Below are positions 19,521 through 29,370 of a stretch of 64,000 nucleotides of DNA, one piece after another. The translations under genes were made by a program, and so were the position numbers. The DNA lies in NCBI GenBank assembly GCA_023213195.1, contig CP096135.1, positions 3,592,842 to 3,656,841 of the forward strand, written 5' to 3'. The notes beneath the pieces are model-generated. The model did not search any database. It was not told the DNA's origin and saw only the letters and a program-made list of their open reading frames with translations. This DNA comes from Sphingobacteriales bacterium JAD_PAG50586_3. GTDB taxonomy: Bacteria; Bacteroidota; Bacteroidia; CAMBQF01. Every line of letters starts with the position of its first letter. Position 1 is the first letter of the stretch.

Positions 19521-21921
19521 ATGAAAAAATACAGACTACTATTTAGCTTATTATCATTAGTAACATCTACAATTCTTTCAGCCCAAACAGGCCTTATACA
19601 AGGCAAGGTTTTAAATGCAATTACCAACGAGGCTTTGCCCTTTGTAACAGTTGGCATACAAGGCACTACTACCGGCACTTCTACAGATATTAATGGCGAG
19701 TTTAAGCTACCTAACCTAACACCGGGCAACTATAACTTAGAAATATCATTAGTAGGTTTTAAAAAGAAAACCTTGTTTGATATAAATGTAAACAACGCCA
19801 AGCCTACCTATATAGAAATTACGTTAGAAGAAACCTCTACCGACCTTAAAACAGTAGAAGTAACCACATCGCCTTTTAGCAAAACCGAAGAGAGCCCGGT
19901 ATCGCTACGCAGCATAAATGCCGAAGAAATAAAACGCCTGCCCGGTGCTAACAGGGATATATCAAAGGTGATACAATCGTTGCCGGGTGTGGCTTCTACC
20001 CCAGCCTTCCGTAATGATATTATTATACGTGGCGGTGCCCCAAACGAAAACCGCTTTTACCTTGATGGTATTGAAGTACCCAACATTAACCACTTTGCCA
20101 CCCAAGGCTCATCGGGCGGGCCGGTAGGCTTAATCAACGTAAACCTTATAAACGATGTTGACTTTTATTCGGGGGCTTTCCCTGCCAACCGTGGCAACGC
20201 GCTTAGCTCGGTATTTGAGTTTAAGCAGAAAGATGGCCGTGCAGATAAGTGGGTATTTACCGGCGCGGTAGGCAATACCGATTTTGGTATTACTGCCGAT
20301 GGTCCTGTTTCTAAAAACTCATCATTACTGGTATCTGTTCGCCGCTCTTACCTGCAAGGCCTGTTTAGCATATTAGGCCTGCCTTTTTTACCTACCTACA
20401 ATGATTATCAAATAAAATACAAGGTTAAGTTTAGCGATAAGGCCGATTTAACCATTGTATCGCTGGGGGCACTAGACCAGTTTAAACTAAACACCGGTAT
20501 TGAAAATCCTGACGAAGAACAACGCTATATTTTAGAGAACATACCCACCAACAACCAGTGGAACTACACCATTGGTGCCAACCTGCGCCTGTTTGCAAAA
20601 AAGGGCTACAAAAACTTTGTTATCAGCCGCAATATGCTGCGCAACTCTGCCATAAAATACAAGCTGAATGTTGAAACCGATGCCAACCGAATATTAGACT
20701 ACAACTCTGACGAGATTGAGAACAAGTTCCGTTTTGAGAGTACCAGCCGCCAGGGCAACTACAAGTTTAACTACGGTGTAAACTACCAATACGCCAAATA
20801 TAAGGTAAACACCTACCATGAGTAATAGCTACCCAGTTTAACCCCAATTTGGTGGTAGATTTTAGCTCTAACCTTAACTTCCACTCGTGGGGGCTTTTGG
20901 TCAGGTTAGCCGCAGCTTTTTGGCCAGCCGCTTAACCCTATCGGCCGGTTTGCGTGCCGATGGTAACAGCTATTCTACCGAAATGGCTAACCCGTTAAAA
21001 CAACTATCGCCACGCGTTTCGGCATCTTACAGCCTTAGCGAGCGTTGGGCCTTAAACGCCAATGCAGGTATGTACTACCAGCTACCATCGTACACGGTGT
21101 TAGGTTACAGAGACCAACAAGGCACGCTGGTAAACAAAGCCAATGGCGCTACCTACATAAATGGCAACCACCTTGTGGGTGGTGTTGAATATAAGGCCGG
21201 CAACAGCGCTAAAATTACGGTTGAGGGCTTTTACAAAACCTACAACAACTACCCATTCTCTATAAAAGACTCTGTATCGTTAGCTAACCAGGGCGCAGAC
21301 TTTGGCGTTATTGGCAACACTCCCGTTATACCTACATCTAAAGGCCGCAGCTATGGTGTGGAACTATTGGCGCAGCAGAAAATAACCAAGGGCTTTTACG
21401 GCATACTATCTGCTACCTACGTGCGCAGCGAGTTTACCGACAAGGATAACGAATACAAACCATCGGCCTGGGATAACCGCTTTTTATTGAGCCTAACCGC
21501 CGGTAAAAACTTTAAACGTGGCTGGGTAGCAGGCATACGTTTCCGCTGGGTTGGTGGCGCGCCTTACACGCCTACTGATACTACCGCATCGCTAATACAA
21601 GCTGCATGGGATGTAAACAATCAGGGCATATTGGATATATCGCAGCTAAACAGCCGCAGGTTAACATCATTCAACCAATTAGATATTAGGGTTGATAAAC
21701 TTTGGTACTTTAAAAAGTGGACGCTTAACCTGTACCTTGATATACAAAACCTGCTTAACTATAAGGCTCAACAAGCCCCGCGCTTAACGCCAAAACAAGA
21801 TGCTAACGGTAATAAAATAACCTATGTTGATGGTAATAACGTAACACGCTATGTAGCCAATAACATACCTAACACCGCTGGCATTGTGTTACCTACTATT
21901 GGGTTGATTGTAGAGTTTTAG
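19521..21921 (+). CDS. TonB-dependent outer-membrane receptor with carboxypeptidase-like N-domain, two frame breaks
   Basis: 800 aa after repair. Signal peptide (about 1-20, ending LSAQ), then a CarboxypepD_reg-like beta-sandwich (about 22-110, IQGKVLNAITNEALPFV), a plug domain (about 115-220; IIIRGGAPNENRFYLDGIEVP) and a 22-strand barrel ending in aromatic IGLIVEF as outer-membrane proteins do. Actively imports a ligand with energy from TonB/ExbBD. There is no SusD partner next to it, so it is not a classical glycan-utilisation pair; the ligand is unknown. One G is missing at about 20822 and one in the G run 20889-20893; between the breaks the third frame reads VIATQFNPNLVVDFSS. Its stop overlaps the convergent propeller gene by 4 nt. 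Confidence 0.92.
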
Positions 21922-23069
21922 TCGCAATCAATAATCAACTTAAACACATTGGGGTTGCTATATTCTTTAGCATCTTCAATCGCGCCTGTGGTATCGTAAA
22001 TACCGTTTTCATCAGTAGATATAAGGCTGAACTCGCGGGTTACGTTTTTAGATGTAAGGTGTACTATTTTAACCTTGCCATCTTTTACAAACGCTGCCCA
22101 GCCCGATGGTACATCGGCGTCGGCCATTACATCGCCCTTATAGTTAAAGTAGAACGATTTTACTGACTTGTTTGATGAAGTATCGTAAATCTCTATCTGC
22201 ACCTTTTCTGTAGATGCCATGTTCTCTTTAAGGCGTTTTATAACTATAATACTATCGCCCCGTAAACTAAAATCGGCAGTTACCTTTTGGCCGCTATACT
22301 GCATGCTGCTGTTGCTCCAGTTAATGTCTTGGTTGCTTACAGGCAATTGGTAAAGTAGTTTATTAGCAGCCATATCGTACACATACTTACCGCCATAAAT
22401 AGCATGTTTACCATCGGGCGAAAGTTGCACGCGGTATATCTTTTCATCGGGTACAGAGCTCAATCGTACCCTTCATCAAAATCTTATCATCCTCGGGGTT
22501 GTAGCTGTAGCATACATGCTTGCCACCGGCTTGTGTAAGGTATACAAACTCACCACTTTGTGGCATGTATATGCTCTTATGAAAATCGGAAGGAACGGCA
22601 AGCTTGCGTGTAGTTTTAGAAGGTAAATTATATATATAGTACAAGGCAACATCGCTACCCACCAATTTAAAAATGGGGTTCTTTTTTTAGATAAGCCCAC
22701 AAACTCCAAATCTTTATAGCCTGCTTTGCTAATCTCGCTAACGTTAAATTTAGCTGCAACAGTTGCTTTGGTAGATGCTATAGCGTATATGGTTATGTAC
22801 TTATCATCAATAATAATAAAGTTATTATCCTGCCCAAAAAAGCTACGGCCATTGGTTTCTAACACTACATTACCCATGGCAACATCAAACAACTTATACT
22901 TATGCGTGCCTCCCGCTTTGTTATCTACAGAATTATATTCTACCAACAAAGTAGACGATTTTGCCAGTAATTTGGCATTGCCCGCTGCTCAGGTAACTTT
23001 TGCTGTTTGGGCTGAGAGCTGCGCTATAGCAAACATTATTAAAACACCGGTGGTTATATAACGAATCAT
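21918..23069 (-). CDS. Exported beta-propeller-like protein, one in-frame TGA and two frame breaks
   Basis: 383 aa after repair, with a signal peptide (MIRYITTGVLIMFAIAQLSAQ). The remainder is short beta-rich blades (YRVQLSPDGKHAIYGGKYVYD, VYLTQAGGKHVCYSY), matching WD40/PD40-like propellers; function unknown. Codon 27 (22989-22991) is TGA. TGG would give VTWAAGN and re-create a CCAGG site on the plus strand. An A run on the coding strand (22682-22688) is one base short, and a further break near 22452-22462 is not explained by a homopolymer or CCWGG. The net length is a multiple of three. It converges on and overlaps the TonB receptor gene by 4 nt. Confidence 0.7.
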
Positions 23070-23184
23070 TTATAGTGGATTAGGTTTTAAATTCCTACTA
23101 TTTACATTATGCAATTAAACCATTATCTTAAACTTATGTTACCATCCGGCTCTTTTTTATTCAACAGCCAACCGGTTACTATCT

Positions 23185-23192
23185 TATTTTTG
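23185..23192 (+). promoter_or_regulatory. -7 promoter box for the DUF456 gene
   Basis: TATTTTTG, an exact TAnnTTTG match, 8 bases before the ATG at 23201, implying a very short leader. Confidence 0.4.
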
Positions 23193-23200
23193 GTGTAAGA

Positions 23201-23695
23201 ATGGAAATTATCATCTACATATCAGCCATACTTTTAGGTTTAGGTGGCATATTCGCTTCGCCCTTTCCGGGACCGGGGCCGTTAATTGGTTATGCAGGCA
23301 TGCTTTTAATACAATGGCAAATGCGGTTTTACTCGCCGGTTACTATGTGGGTATTTGCCGGTGTACTGGCTGTTGTTTTTGTGCTGGATTACTTACTACC
23401 ATTATGGGTGGGTAAACGCTTTGGGGCCAGCAAAGCAGGCTCGTGGGGCAGTATAATAGGTATGCTGGCAGGCATGTTCCTGTTTCCACCCATTGGTATG
23501 ATGACAGGCCTTTTACTAGGGGCAATTATAGGCGAACTTTTAGTGGGGCGCAAAACTACAGAGGCTGTTAACGCGGGCCTTGGCACATACATTGGCGCAT
23601 GGCTTACCAACGTAATTAAAGTAGGCACGGCAGGCATTATCTTCCTATTTATATGCGCTGCGCCTTTTGGTAAATTACTGCAATTTCTTACATAG
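23201..23695 (+). CDS. DUF456 family membrane protein
   Basis: 164-aa integral membrane protein with four to five hydrophobic helices (about residues 3-25, 29-45, 48-68, 85-113, 130-155). The Gly-rich FPGPGPLIGYAGMLL near the N-terminus and the repeated GMLAGMFLFPPIGMMTGLLLGAIIGEL match DUF456, a small membrane family whose molecular role is not established. It appears to be a single-gene transcript with its own promoter. Confidence 0.85.
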   Translation: MEIIIYISAILLGLGGIFASPFPGPGPLIGYAGMLLIQWQMRFYSPVTMWVFAGVLAVVFVLDYLLPLWVGKRFGASKAGSWGSIIGMLAGMFLFPPIGMMTGLLLGAIIGELLVGRKTTEAVNAGLGTYIGAWLTNVIKVGTAGIIFLFICAAPFGKLLQFLT

Positions 23696-23773
23696 GTAAC
23701 GCGCAGCCATACTGTGGCTTAACCACCTTATTACAAGCGTTGATATTTGCCCCAACAAAAAATATCAACCACC

Positions 23774-24300
23774 ATGAAGAAACTATTCACCCTAGCTGTA
23801 CTTGCCTTAGCAGCCACGCAGGCAAACGCCCAGATAGTTGCCGATGTTAGTCAACAAGTTGTTGCACCTGCAGGCGCTTACTTTTCTGTACTACAGGCAG
23901 CGACATTACCCTATCTACAACCGTAGGCGACCTAATAGTACAGACCAAAGGCGCTAGTGGCGTTATATTAACTCAGGGCTTTCAACAACCCGAGCTACCC
24001 GCCGACCCTACATTAATTAATACAGTTAATGCAGAAGGCATTGATATGCAGGTATACCCTAACCCGTTTACCGGTCAGTTTTTTGCCGTGGTTAACCTTG
24101 CTAAAAACGATAAGCTAAGCTTTGCCATTACCGATTTACAAGGCAAAACCGTTACGTTTGAACAAGCCGTTACCCAAAGTGCAGGCAAAATGGTATATAC
24201 TTTTAATACCGATAACCTTGCCCAGGGCCTTTACCACCTAAGTGTGCGTAACGAGAGTGGCTCTTTTACCAAAACACTAAAAGTATCTAAGATAAACTAG
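23774..24300 (+). CDS. Small T9SS cargo protein with C-terminal sorting domain, one frame break
   Basis: 175 aa after repair. Signal peptide (MKKLFTLAVLALAATQANAQ), a short beta-rich region (TTGSDITLSTTVGDLIVQTKG, GVILTQGFQQPEL), then a type A sorting domain of about 80 residues (VYPNPFTGQF, GLYHLSVRNESGSFTKTLKVSK), which directs outer-membrane transport by the type IX system and is normally cleaved. Almost nothing remains besides targeting sequence, so the mature protein would be only about 70 residues. The break at about 23890 (GTACT, should be GTAACT) is a one-A loss. Confidence 0.8.
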
Positions 24301-24846
24301 TATTCAGAGGTCAGTAGTCAGGGGTCAGTAAAAAATGAACGCCCGCTATTGACAGCAGATACAACCCTATTTAAAAACTTAACCCCCATTTTTAGTTGCC
24401 CCTTAGCAGACTCCACGCGCTGCTTTGGGGCAATTTTATTAAATCCCCCTCTAAGAGGGGTGCCCGGAGGGCGGGGGAGTCCTTTTTGCATCCATTCCAC
24501 CTCTCCCCGTCATTGCCTCAATGTCTTTCGGCATGACACCCCTCTCCCAAGGGAGAGGGGAAAGACAATACAATTTATTGGATTGTCGGGGGAGAGGTGG
24601 AAACACAACCTTGTTGGCTGACAAAACTGGGTGGGGAAATTATACTACCCGGGCCAAAAAGACTCCCTCCCCGCCGATGGCGGGGTACTCCAATTAAACC
24701 CTCTGTCCTCTCCCGTCTGGCGCCTTGGCGCCATCCACCCTCTCCAAGAGAGGGATATTTTAAAATAAAAAGCCCCATCAGTATATTCTAATGGGACTTC
24801 TCTATATTTTCATTCTGCATTATGAATTATGCATTTTGCATTTCCA
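24301..24846. repeat. Gene-free 546-bp region of nested palindromic repeats
   Basis: No gene is supported. It opens with the TCAGAGGTCAGTAGTCAG motif also seen after the genes ending at 6052 and 32480. It then contains a GC-rich stem (about 24444-24478), an inverted repeat CCACCTCTCCCCG (24497-24509) paired with CGGGGGAGAGGTGG (24587-24600) enclosing the perfect palindrome CCCCTCTCCC-AA-GGGAGAGGGG (24539-24560), and a copy of the CTCTCCCGTCTG...CATCCACCCTCTC repeat (about 24707-24755) that is tandemly repeated at 45048-45388. A weak terminator-like stem at 24768-24798 would serve the minus-strand gene ending at 24847. Confidence 0.7.
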
Positions 24847-25746
24847 CTAAGGCCCCATTATTTTAGCGTACTTATTCTGGTTGGTAGCATCTACCTGGTT
24901 AAGTACGTTGATAGCGCGGTTCTTATCAGCGGGGAGTGCCTCGCTAAATATGTTTACAATTTCTTGTGCTTTGGCGTTGAAAAACACCTGCATGTTGAAT
25001 GATGCCGGGCGTGCCTTGTGTACCTTTTGCAGTTGGTCTAAGCAATCAAGAATAACCGTGCGACCGTTGTCCAGCTGGTCGTACATAATGTCCATACCTT
25101 TCATGTGCCAATTGTAATTGCACTCGCGCATAGGCTCAAACACGGGGTTTAAAATATTCTCTACTAACCAGTAACGGTTACGGAACCCATCAGATGAACG
25201 CCAGCCTTTTTCGGGGGCGTTTTGCGCAAACTGAACTATAGATTGGGCTTTTGTCCAAAAAGGTGTGCCGCCTTTAGGGGCGTAGCTATCATAATCCATA
25301 GCTATAATAACGTGGGCATAGTATGCCAGTACCGAGGTTAGGTTAGAAAGGAAGCTGTTATCAGAATACAAAAACTGCTGAAACTCCAGGTAGCGGAAAG
25401 TAAAATCATTATCCTGATAGTTAAGCATTACCGATTTGTAGCTTGAGTTGAATATAGGCCGCTCGCTCTGTACGGTAATAGTAGCGTCAAACTCATCGGG
25501 TGGGTTTACCTTAGTAATATTAATAAGCAGGTTACAGTCAATTTTCTCGTCGCGTTTAAACTGGTCTGTAGTCCATTGCGTATTATTCATAAACTCATAC
25601 ACCTGCTTTTGCAGGCTTTGAAATATGCGTTTATCAACAACCTGTTGTGCCGCGGGTGTAGCGTTTACCGTTACACGGCAATTAAGTTCATGGGCAGCTA
25701 AATGGCCGGCCAAAAACAATACAAATATGGATATCAGGTATTTCAT
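24847..25746 (-). CDS. DUF4835 family exported protein
   Basis: 299 aa with a signal peptide (about 1-18, ending HLAAHE). Residues HELNCRVTVNA and FNSSYKSVMLNYQDND are typical of DUF4835, a Bacteroidota-specific periplasmic or outer-membrane-associated family of unknown function found downstream of coaBC. Its ATG overlaps the coaBC TGA (ATGA), so the two are translationally coupled in the operon bamD-rpoZ-coaBC-DUF4835. In many relatives recN follows; here repeats follow instead. Confidence 0.88.
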   Translation of the reverse strand: MKYLISIFVLFLAGHLAAHELNCRVTVNATPAAQQVVDKRIFQSLQKQVYEFMNNTQWTTDQFKRDEKIDCNLLINITKVNPPDEFDATITVQSERPIFNSSYKSVMLNYQDNDFTFRYLEFQQFLYSDNSFLSNLTSVLAYYAHVIIAMDYDSYAPKGGTPFWTKAQSIVQFAQNAPEKGWRSSDGFRNRYWLVENILNPVFEPMRECNYNWHMKGMDIMYDQLDNGRTVILDCLDQLQKVHKARPASFNMQVFFNAKAQEIVNIFSEALPADKNRAINVLNQVDATNQNKYAKIMGP

Positions 25747-26952
25747 TTCACAGCTAAGGTAAGTATGTGCGCAACAATATCTGCCGCGGCTTCTCTCTTA
25801 GTTTTCAACTCAAAATTAAACGTTTTATTGTTAGCCGTTATAATTTTTATCTTGTTGGTATCGTGCCCAAAACCCGCGCCTTTATCTTGCAGCGAGTTTA
25901 GTACAATCAAATCTAAGTTCTTTTCTTTTAACTTCTTTTGGGCGTTGGCAAGCTCATTATCCGTTTCTAAAGCAAAGCCCGCCAAAAACTGGCCTTTCTT
26001 TTTGCTTTTGCCCACGGTAGCCAGTATATCATTGGTTTTAGCCAACTCAATAACCATTTCGCTACTTTTCTTTTTAATCTTTTTGTCTGATGGATTTGCA
26101 GGCTTATAATCGGCCACGGCAGCCGCCATAACAATAATATCGGCCTTGGCAGCCAGCTTGGTAGTAGCGGCATACATTTCGGCAGCGCTAACCACATCTA
26201 TGCGGTTTATACCGGGGTTTACAGTGTTAATATGCACAGGCCCTGCAACCAAATCTACACTATAGCCCTGGTTGGCAAACTCCTCTGCAATGGCAAAGCC
26301 CATTTTGCCGCTGCTGTGGTTAGATATAAACCTTACAGGGTCTATAGCCTCTACAGTAGGGCCGGCCGTAATTAATACTTTTTTATTGACTTTTTTTTTG
26401 CCGGAACCGGTGTATCCAAGGTTTTAGCAATCGCTTGGACCAACTCTTCCGGTTCGGCCATGCGGCCCTGGCCTATAAGGCCGCTGGCAAGTTCGCCCAC
26501 GGCAGGCTGTACCATAATGTTACCAAAACTTTGCAGCTTGGTAAGGTTGGCATGCGTAGCCGGGTGCTTATACATATCAAGGTCCATTGCAGGGGCAAAA
26601 AGCACCTTGCAGCGGGCAGATAGGTAAACAGCCATTAACAGGTTATCGCATAAGCCATTGGCCATTTTAGCCAGCTCGTTGGCACTGGCGGGGGCTATAA
26701 CCAGCAGGTCGGCCCACAGGCCTAAATCTACATGGTTATTCCACACACCCTCATTCCCCTCGGTAAATTCAGACAGTACTGGGTTGCCCGAAAGGGTAGA
26801 CAATGTAAGGGGGTAATAAAATCGCGGGCGCCGGGGGTCATGATAACACGAACCTCGGCGCCGCTTTTCTTTAGCAGGCGTACCAGCAATGCAGCTTTGT
26901 AGGCGGCAATGCTACCGGTAACACCCAGCACTATTTTTTTGCCCTTAAGCAA
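25743..26952 (-). CDS. coaBC: Bifunctional phosphopantothenoylcysteine decarboxylase/phosphopantothenate-cysteine ligase, two frame breaks
   Basis: Catalyses two successive steps of coenzyme A synthesis: CTP-dependent coupling of cysteine to phosphopantothenate (CoaB) and FMN-dependent decarboxylation (CoaC). 403 aa after repair. The CoaC half shows [10 protein letters not shown], the active-site His in [21 protein letters not shown] and APAMDLDMY. The CoaB half begins at about residue 190 with [18 protein letters not shown] and SNHSSGKMG. The start is a TTG at 26952, 8 bases after rpoZ. A G run at 26809-26813 and a T run of nine at 26391-26399 are each one base short on the plus strand; repair gives [10 protein letters not shown] and [13 protein letters not shown]. 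Confidence 0.95.
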
Positions 26953-26960
26953 AACGTACC

Positions 26961-27290
26961 TTATTTATTTTCTTTAGCAGGGTTACGGAAGTAAACCTGT
27001 CCATCTAAAAACTCTTGTGCAGCCATAAGCGTAGGCTTAGACATGCGCTCGTAATGCTTAGATATTTCTATTTGCTCGCGGTTTTCAAAAACCTCTTCAA
27101 GGTTATCGTTATGCGGGGCAAACTCTGATAATTTTTGGTTAAGCTCTTCTTTAAGTTCAGCGCCTATTTGGTTTGCACGTTTAGCAATGATAGAAACACT
27201 CTCGTAAATGTTACCTGTAACACCATCAAACTCACGCAAGTCGCGGGTTACGGTGGTAGTATCGGTCTTAACTGCTTTAAAATTACTCAT
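26961..27290 (-). CDS. rpoZ: RNA polymerase omega/Rpb6-like subunit
   Basis: 109-aa small subunit assisting assembly of RNA polymerase. The sequence [25 protein letters not shown] carries the Rpb6/omega core helix, and the C-terminal [20 protein letters not shown] is the Bacteroidota-specific form. It is far from proteobacterial RpoZ, but its position between bamD and coaBC is the standard Bacteroidota arrangement and supports the assignment. Confidence 0.88.
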   Translation of the reverse strand: MSNFKAVKTDTTTVTRDLREFDGVTGNIYESVSIIAKRANQIGAELKEELNQKLSEFAPHNDNLEEVFENREQIEISKHYERMSKPTLMAAQEFLDGQVYFRNPAKENK

Positions 27291-27296
27291 TGTATA

Positions 27297-28196
27297 TTAA
27301 ACTTTAAACGGTTTATACTTATCCATTTGTACTTTGCTATCCTCATAAATACCGGCTAACTCATCTAAAAATTTGCTTTGGGCAAACCTTGTTTTAAAGG
27401 TGATGTAGTTGTCGGCAGCCATTTTATAGCGTTCGTACTTTTTACTGTCAATACTATCTATGGCATACAAATATGCCGATTTAATAATCAAATATAGGCA
27501 TTCTTCGCGATATTCCGTATCAGGGTAGGTACTTATTACCCCATTGAAAGATGCTATAGCCGCTTTGTACTGGCGCATTTTGAAGTACTGCTTAGCCATG
27601 CGGAAGTCTTTGGTTTCCAACTTTAGGCGCAGTTTATCTATCAGCGTATTGCATTGCTGCACGCGGGCACTGGTGGGGAAACGGTCTACAAACAACTGCA
27701 GCTCCATTATGGCCCTGTAGGTGTTGCTGGGGTCTAATGGTATATCAGGAGAACTCAAATACGCGCAGTAAGCAACCATGTAGGCCGCATTTTCGCTGCG
27801 GGCGCTAAAGGGGTAGCTTTTGCTAAAAATCATAAAATAAAAGCTGGCGCTCTCATAATCCTCTGCATGAAAATTGCTGAAAGCAAACAGAAAAGCGGCC
27901 AGTTCGCCACGGGTATCGCCTTTTAAAAAGGGTACCAGTTCTTCAAACAAACCAAGGGCTTTATCGTACTTTTTGTTTTTGTAATACTTAAGGGCGCAAG
28001 CGTACTTAAGGTTATAGTTGGTGCTTTTAAAAAGCTTGTTGTACGCGCCACAATCGCAGGTATCAACATCGTTGCTAATGGCCTCGTCCTGAATGTTAGG
28101 GTTAGAGGCAACAGGCTGCTTGTTAGATGCGCACGCGCCCAACACCACAACTGCAACAAGAATAATTATGTATTTTAGTTCCCGACGAAACATCAT
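27297..28196 (-). CDS. bamD: Outer-membrane assembly lipoprotein BamD
   Basis: Lipoprotein of the BAM complex that inserts beta-barrel proteins into the outer membrane. 299 aa with a lipobox (VVVLGACAS, Cys about residue 22) and TPR-like helical repeats (CALKYYKNKKYDKALGLFEEL, AKQYFKMRQYKAAIASFNGVI, TYPDTEYREECLYLII) characteristic of BamD/YfiO. It opens the operon bamD-rpoZ-coaBC-DUF4835; rpoZ follows after 6 bases. An alternative start 3 bases later would change nothing important. Confidence 0.92.
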   Translation of the reverse strand: MMFRRELKYIIILVAVVVLGACASNKQPVASNPNIQDEAISNDVDTCDCGAYNKLFKSTNYNLKYACALKYYKNKKYDKALGLFEELVPFLKGDTRGELAAFLFAFSNFHAEDYESASFYFMIFSKSYPFSARSENAAYMVAYCAYLSSPDIPLDPSNTYRAIMELQLFVDRFPTSARVQQCNTLIDKLRLKLETKDFRMAKQYFKMRQYKAAIASFNGVISTYPDTEYREECLYLIIKSAYLYAIDSIDSKKYERYKMAADNYITFKTRFAQSKFLDELAGIYEDSKVQMDKYKPFKV

Positions 28197-28348
28197 GCAA
28201 AGATAGTAAAAATAGTGATACCTAAGCCCTGAGAACGGCTATTTGCTGAAAATAGTATTGGCTGTGAGAAAAAAGAGGTTAAGGGATGAGGGACGTGGGG
28301 CAAGGGGGTTTAGGGCAAAGGATTATAGTATCAGCAATACTCCCATAA

Positions 28349-28373
28349 AAAAGCCGGGTAGTTCCCGGCTTTT
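28349..28373 (-). terminator. Terminator after the yciF-like operon
   Basis: AAAAGCCGGG-TAGTT-CCCGGCTTTT, a perfect 10-bp stem. It lies just beyond the stop of the small gene at 28394 on the minus strand. Confidence 0.85.
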
Positions 28374-28393
28374 CTGTATTAAATAAGACAGTA

Positions 28394-28542
28394 CTATTTG
28401 TCTTTGTTTTGCGATTTGCGGCCCTCTTGCGATTTCTCAGCAGGGGTAGCTTTTTGCGATTTTGATACGCTTTCAGATTTAGAACCTTTTGCACTTTTGT
28501 CCTTTTCAGTATCCTGAGCCGGGCCTTTTTTGATTTTTCCAT
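28394..28542 (-). CDS. 49-aa Lys/Ser/Gln-rich protein coupled to the DUF892 gene, one frame break
   Basis: Found by repairing a six-base T run at 28526-28531 (A run in the coding strand). With one more base the frame reads MEKSKKGPAQDTEKDKSAK, continues with repeated KSQKA/EKSQEGRKSQ motifs and ends at TAG before a strong terminator. It is highly charged, with no membrane segment and probably disordered. Its Lys/Ser/Glu/Pro repeats closely resemble the C-terminal tail of the DUF892 protein encoded 28 bases upstream (TPEKSKKAQESNKPSAG), suggesting partial duplication or a shared role, such as DNA or ion binding under stress. I know of no named family. Confidence 0.55.
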
Positions 28543-28570
28543 GATTTCTGTAGTTAATTGGGTTTACTAT

Positions 28571-29212
28571 TTATCGTGAAGATTTGCCTGCACTTGGCTT
28601 ATTGCTCTCTTGTGCTTTTTTGCTTTTTTCAGGGGTACGGGTTGATGATGAATCTTCATCATCACTTTCATACGCCTCTGCATTAATTTGCGATGCAATG
28701 TCTGACAGTGTTTTGTCGGCATCGCCTTCTTCGTCTAGTGTTTCCTGTAGTAAATTGGCAGCTTCGCTTAGGCCCAAAATAGAAGCAATAGAACGTAAAG
28801 AGCCATAGGCTGCAATTTCGTAATGCTCTACTTTTTGCGCGGCAACAATCAAAGCAACATCGCGCACTAAAGAACCGTCTTCGGTTTCTTCAATGGCTTC
28901 TTCGCCTTCTTTTACAAGGCCTTCCATGGCTTCGCATTTTTTAGACGATACTTTTAAGCCCGATGCTTCAAACACCTGCTCAAGGCGGGTTACCTGCTCT
29001 TCTGTTACACTAAGGTGGTCTTCAAAAGCTGCGGTTAATTCTTCAGAAGTAGCACCTTTGGCCATTTTAGGCAGTGCTTTTAGTAGTTGTTTTTCGGCGT
29101 TGTATGTATCCTTTAAAATTTCGTGATACAATTTTTTTAGTTCAGAATTATCTTCTGCGCCGCTCGGTTTTCTTCCGGCCTTGGCCGATCCGTTTCCTGT
29201 GTTAGTTTTCAT
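28571..29212 (-). CDS. Ferritin-like DUF892 (YciF/YciE) stress protein
   Basis: 213 aa. Residues 24-185 form the four-helix ferritin-like bundle of DUF892: LKDTYNAEKQLLKALPKMA, FEDHLSVTEEQVTRLEQVF and KVEHYEIAAYGSLRSIASIL carry the Glu and His residues expected at a di-metal site. An acidic-then-basic disordered tail (DDEDSSSTRTPEKSKKAQ) follows. Homologues are induced by osmotic, oxidative or stationary-phase stress, but their activity is not settled. It is followed after 28 bases by a 49-aa protein with a similar tail, and both end at the terminator at 28349-28373. Confidence 0.88.
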   Translation of the reverse strand: MKTNTGNGSAKAGRKPSGAEDNSELKKLYHEILKDTYNAEKQLLKALPKMAKGATSEELTAAFEDHLSVTEEQVTRLEQVFEASGLKVSSKKCEAMEGLVKEGEEAIEETEDGSLVRDVALIVAAQKVEHYEIAAYGSLRSIASILGLSEAANLLQETLDEEGDADKTLSDIASQINAEAYESDDEDSSSTRTPEKSKKAQESNKPSAGKSSR

Positions 29213-29370
29213 AGCTGGGGTTGTTAATAGTTAATTTTCTCTTTGGTAATAACTCTTTAAGAATGTTTGTTCAGAGAATTTCAACTGTTTAAACCACCCA
29301 TTTTTTAGCTATTTGATAGTTAGGCACATTAAGTTGATAAGGCTATAATCCCATCACCTAACCATCGTAT

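Noticed and set aside
23774..24300. Pseudogene remnant of a larger T9SS protein
   Set aside because: Adding one A gives a continuous protein with signal peptide and complete sorting domain; it is simply small.
24318..24791. Several 60-90-aa open frames in the repeat region after 24300
   Set aside because: They translate palindromic repeats on both strands and have no family signature or initiation signals.
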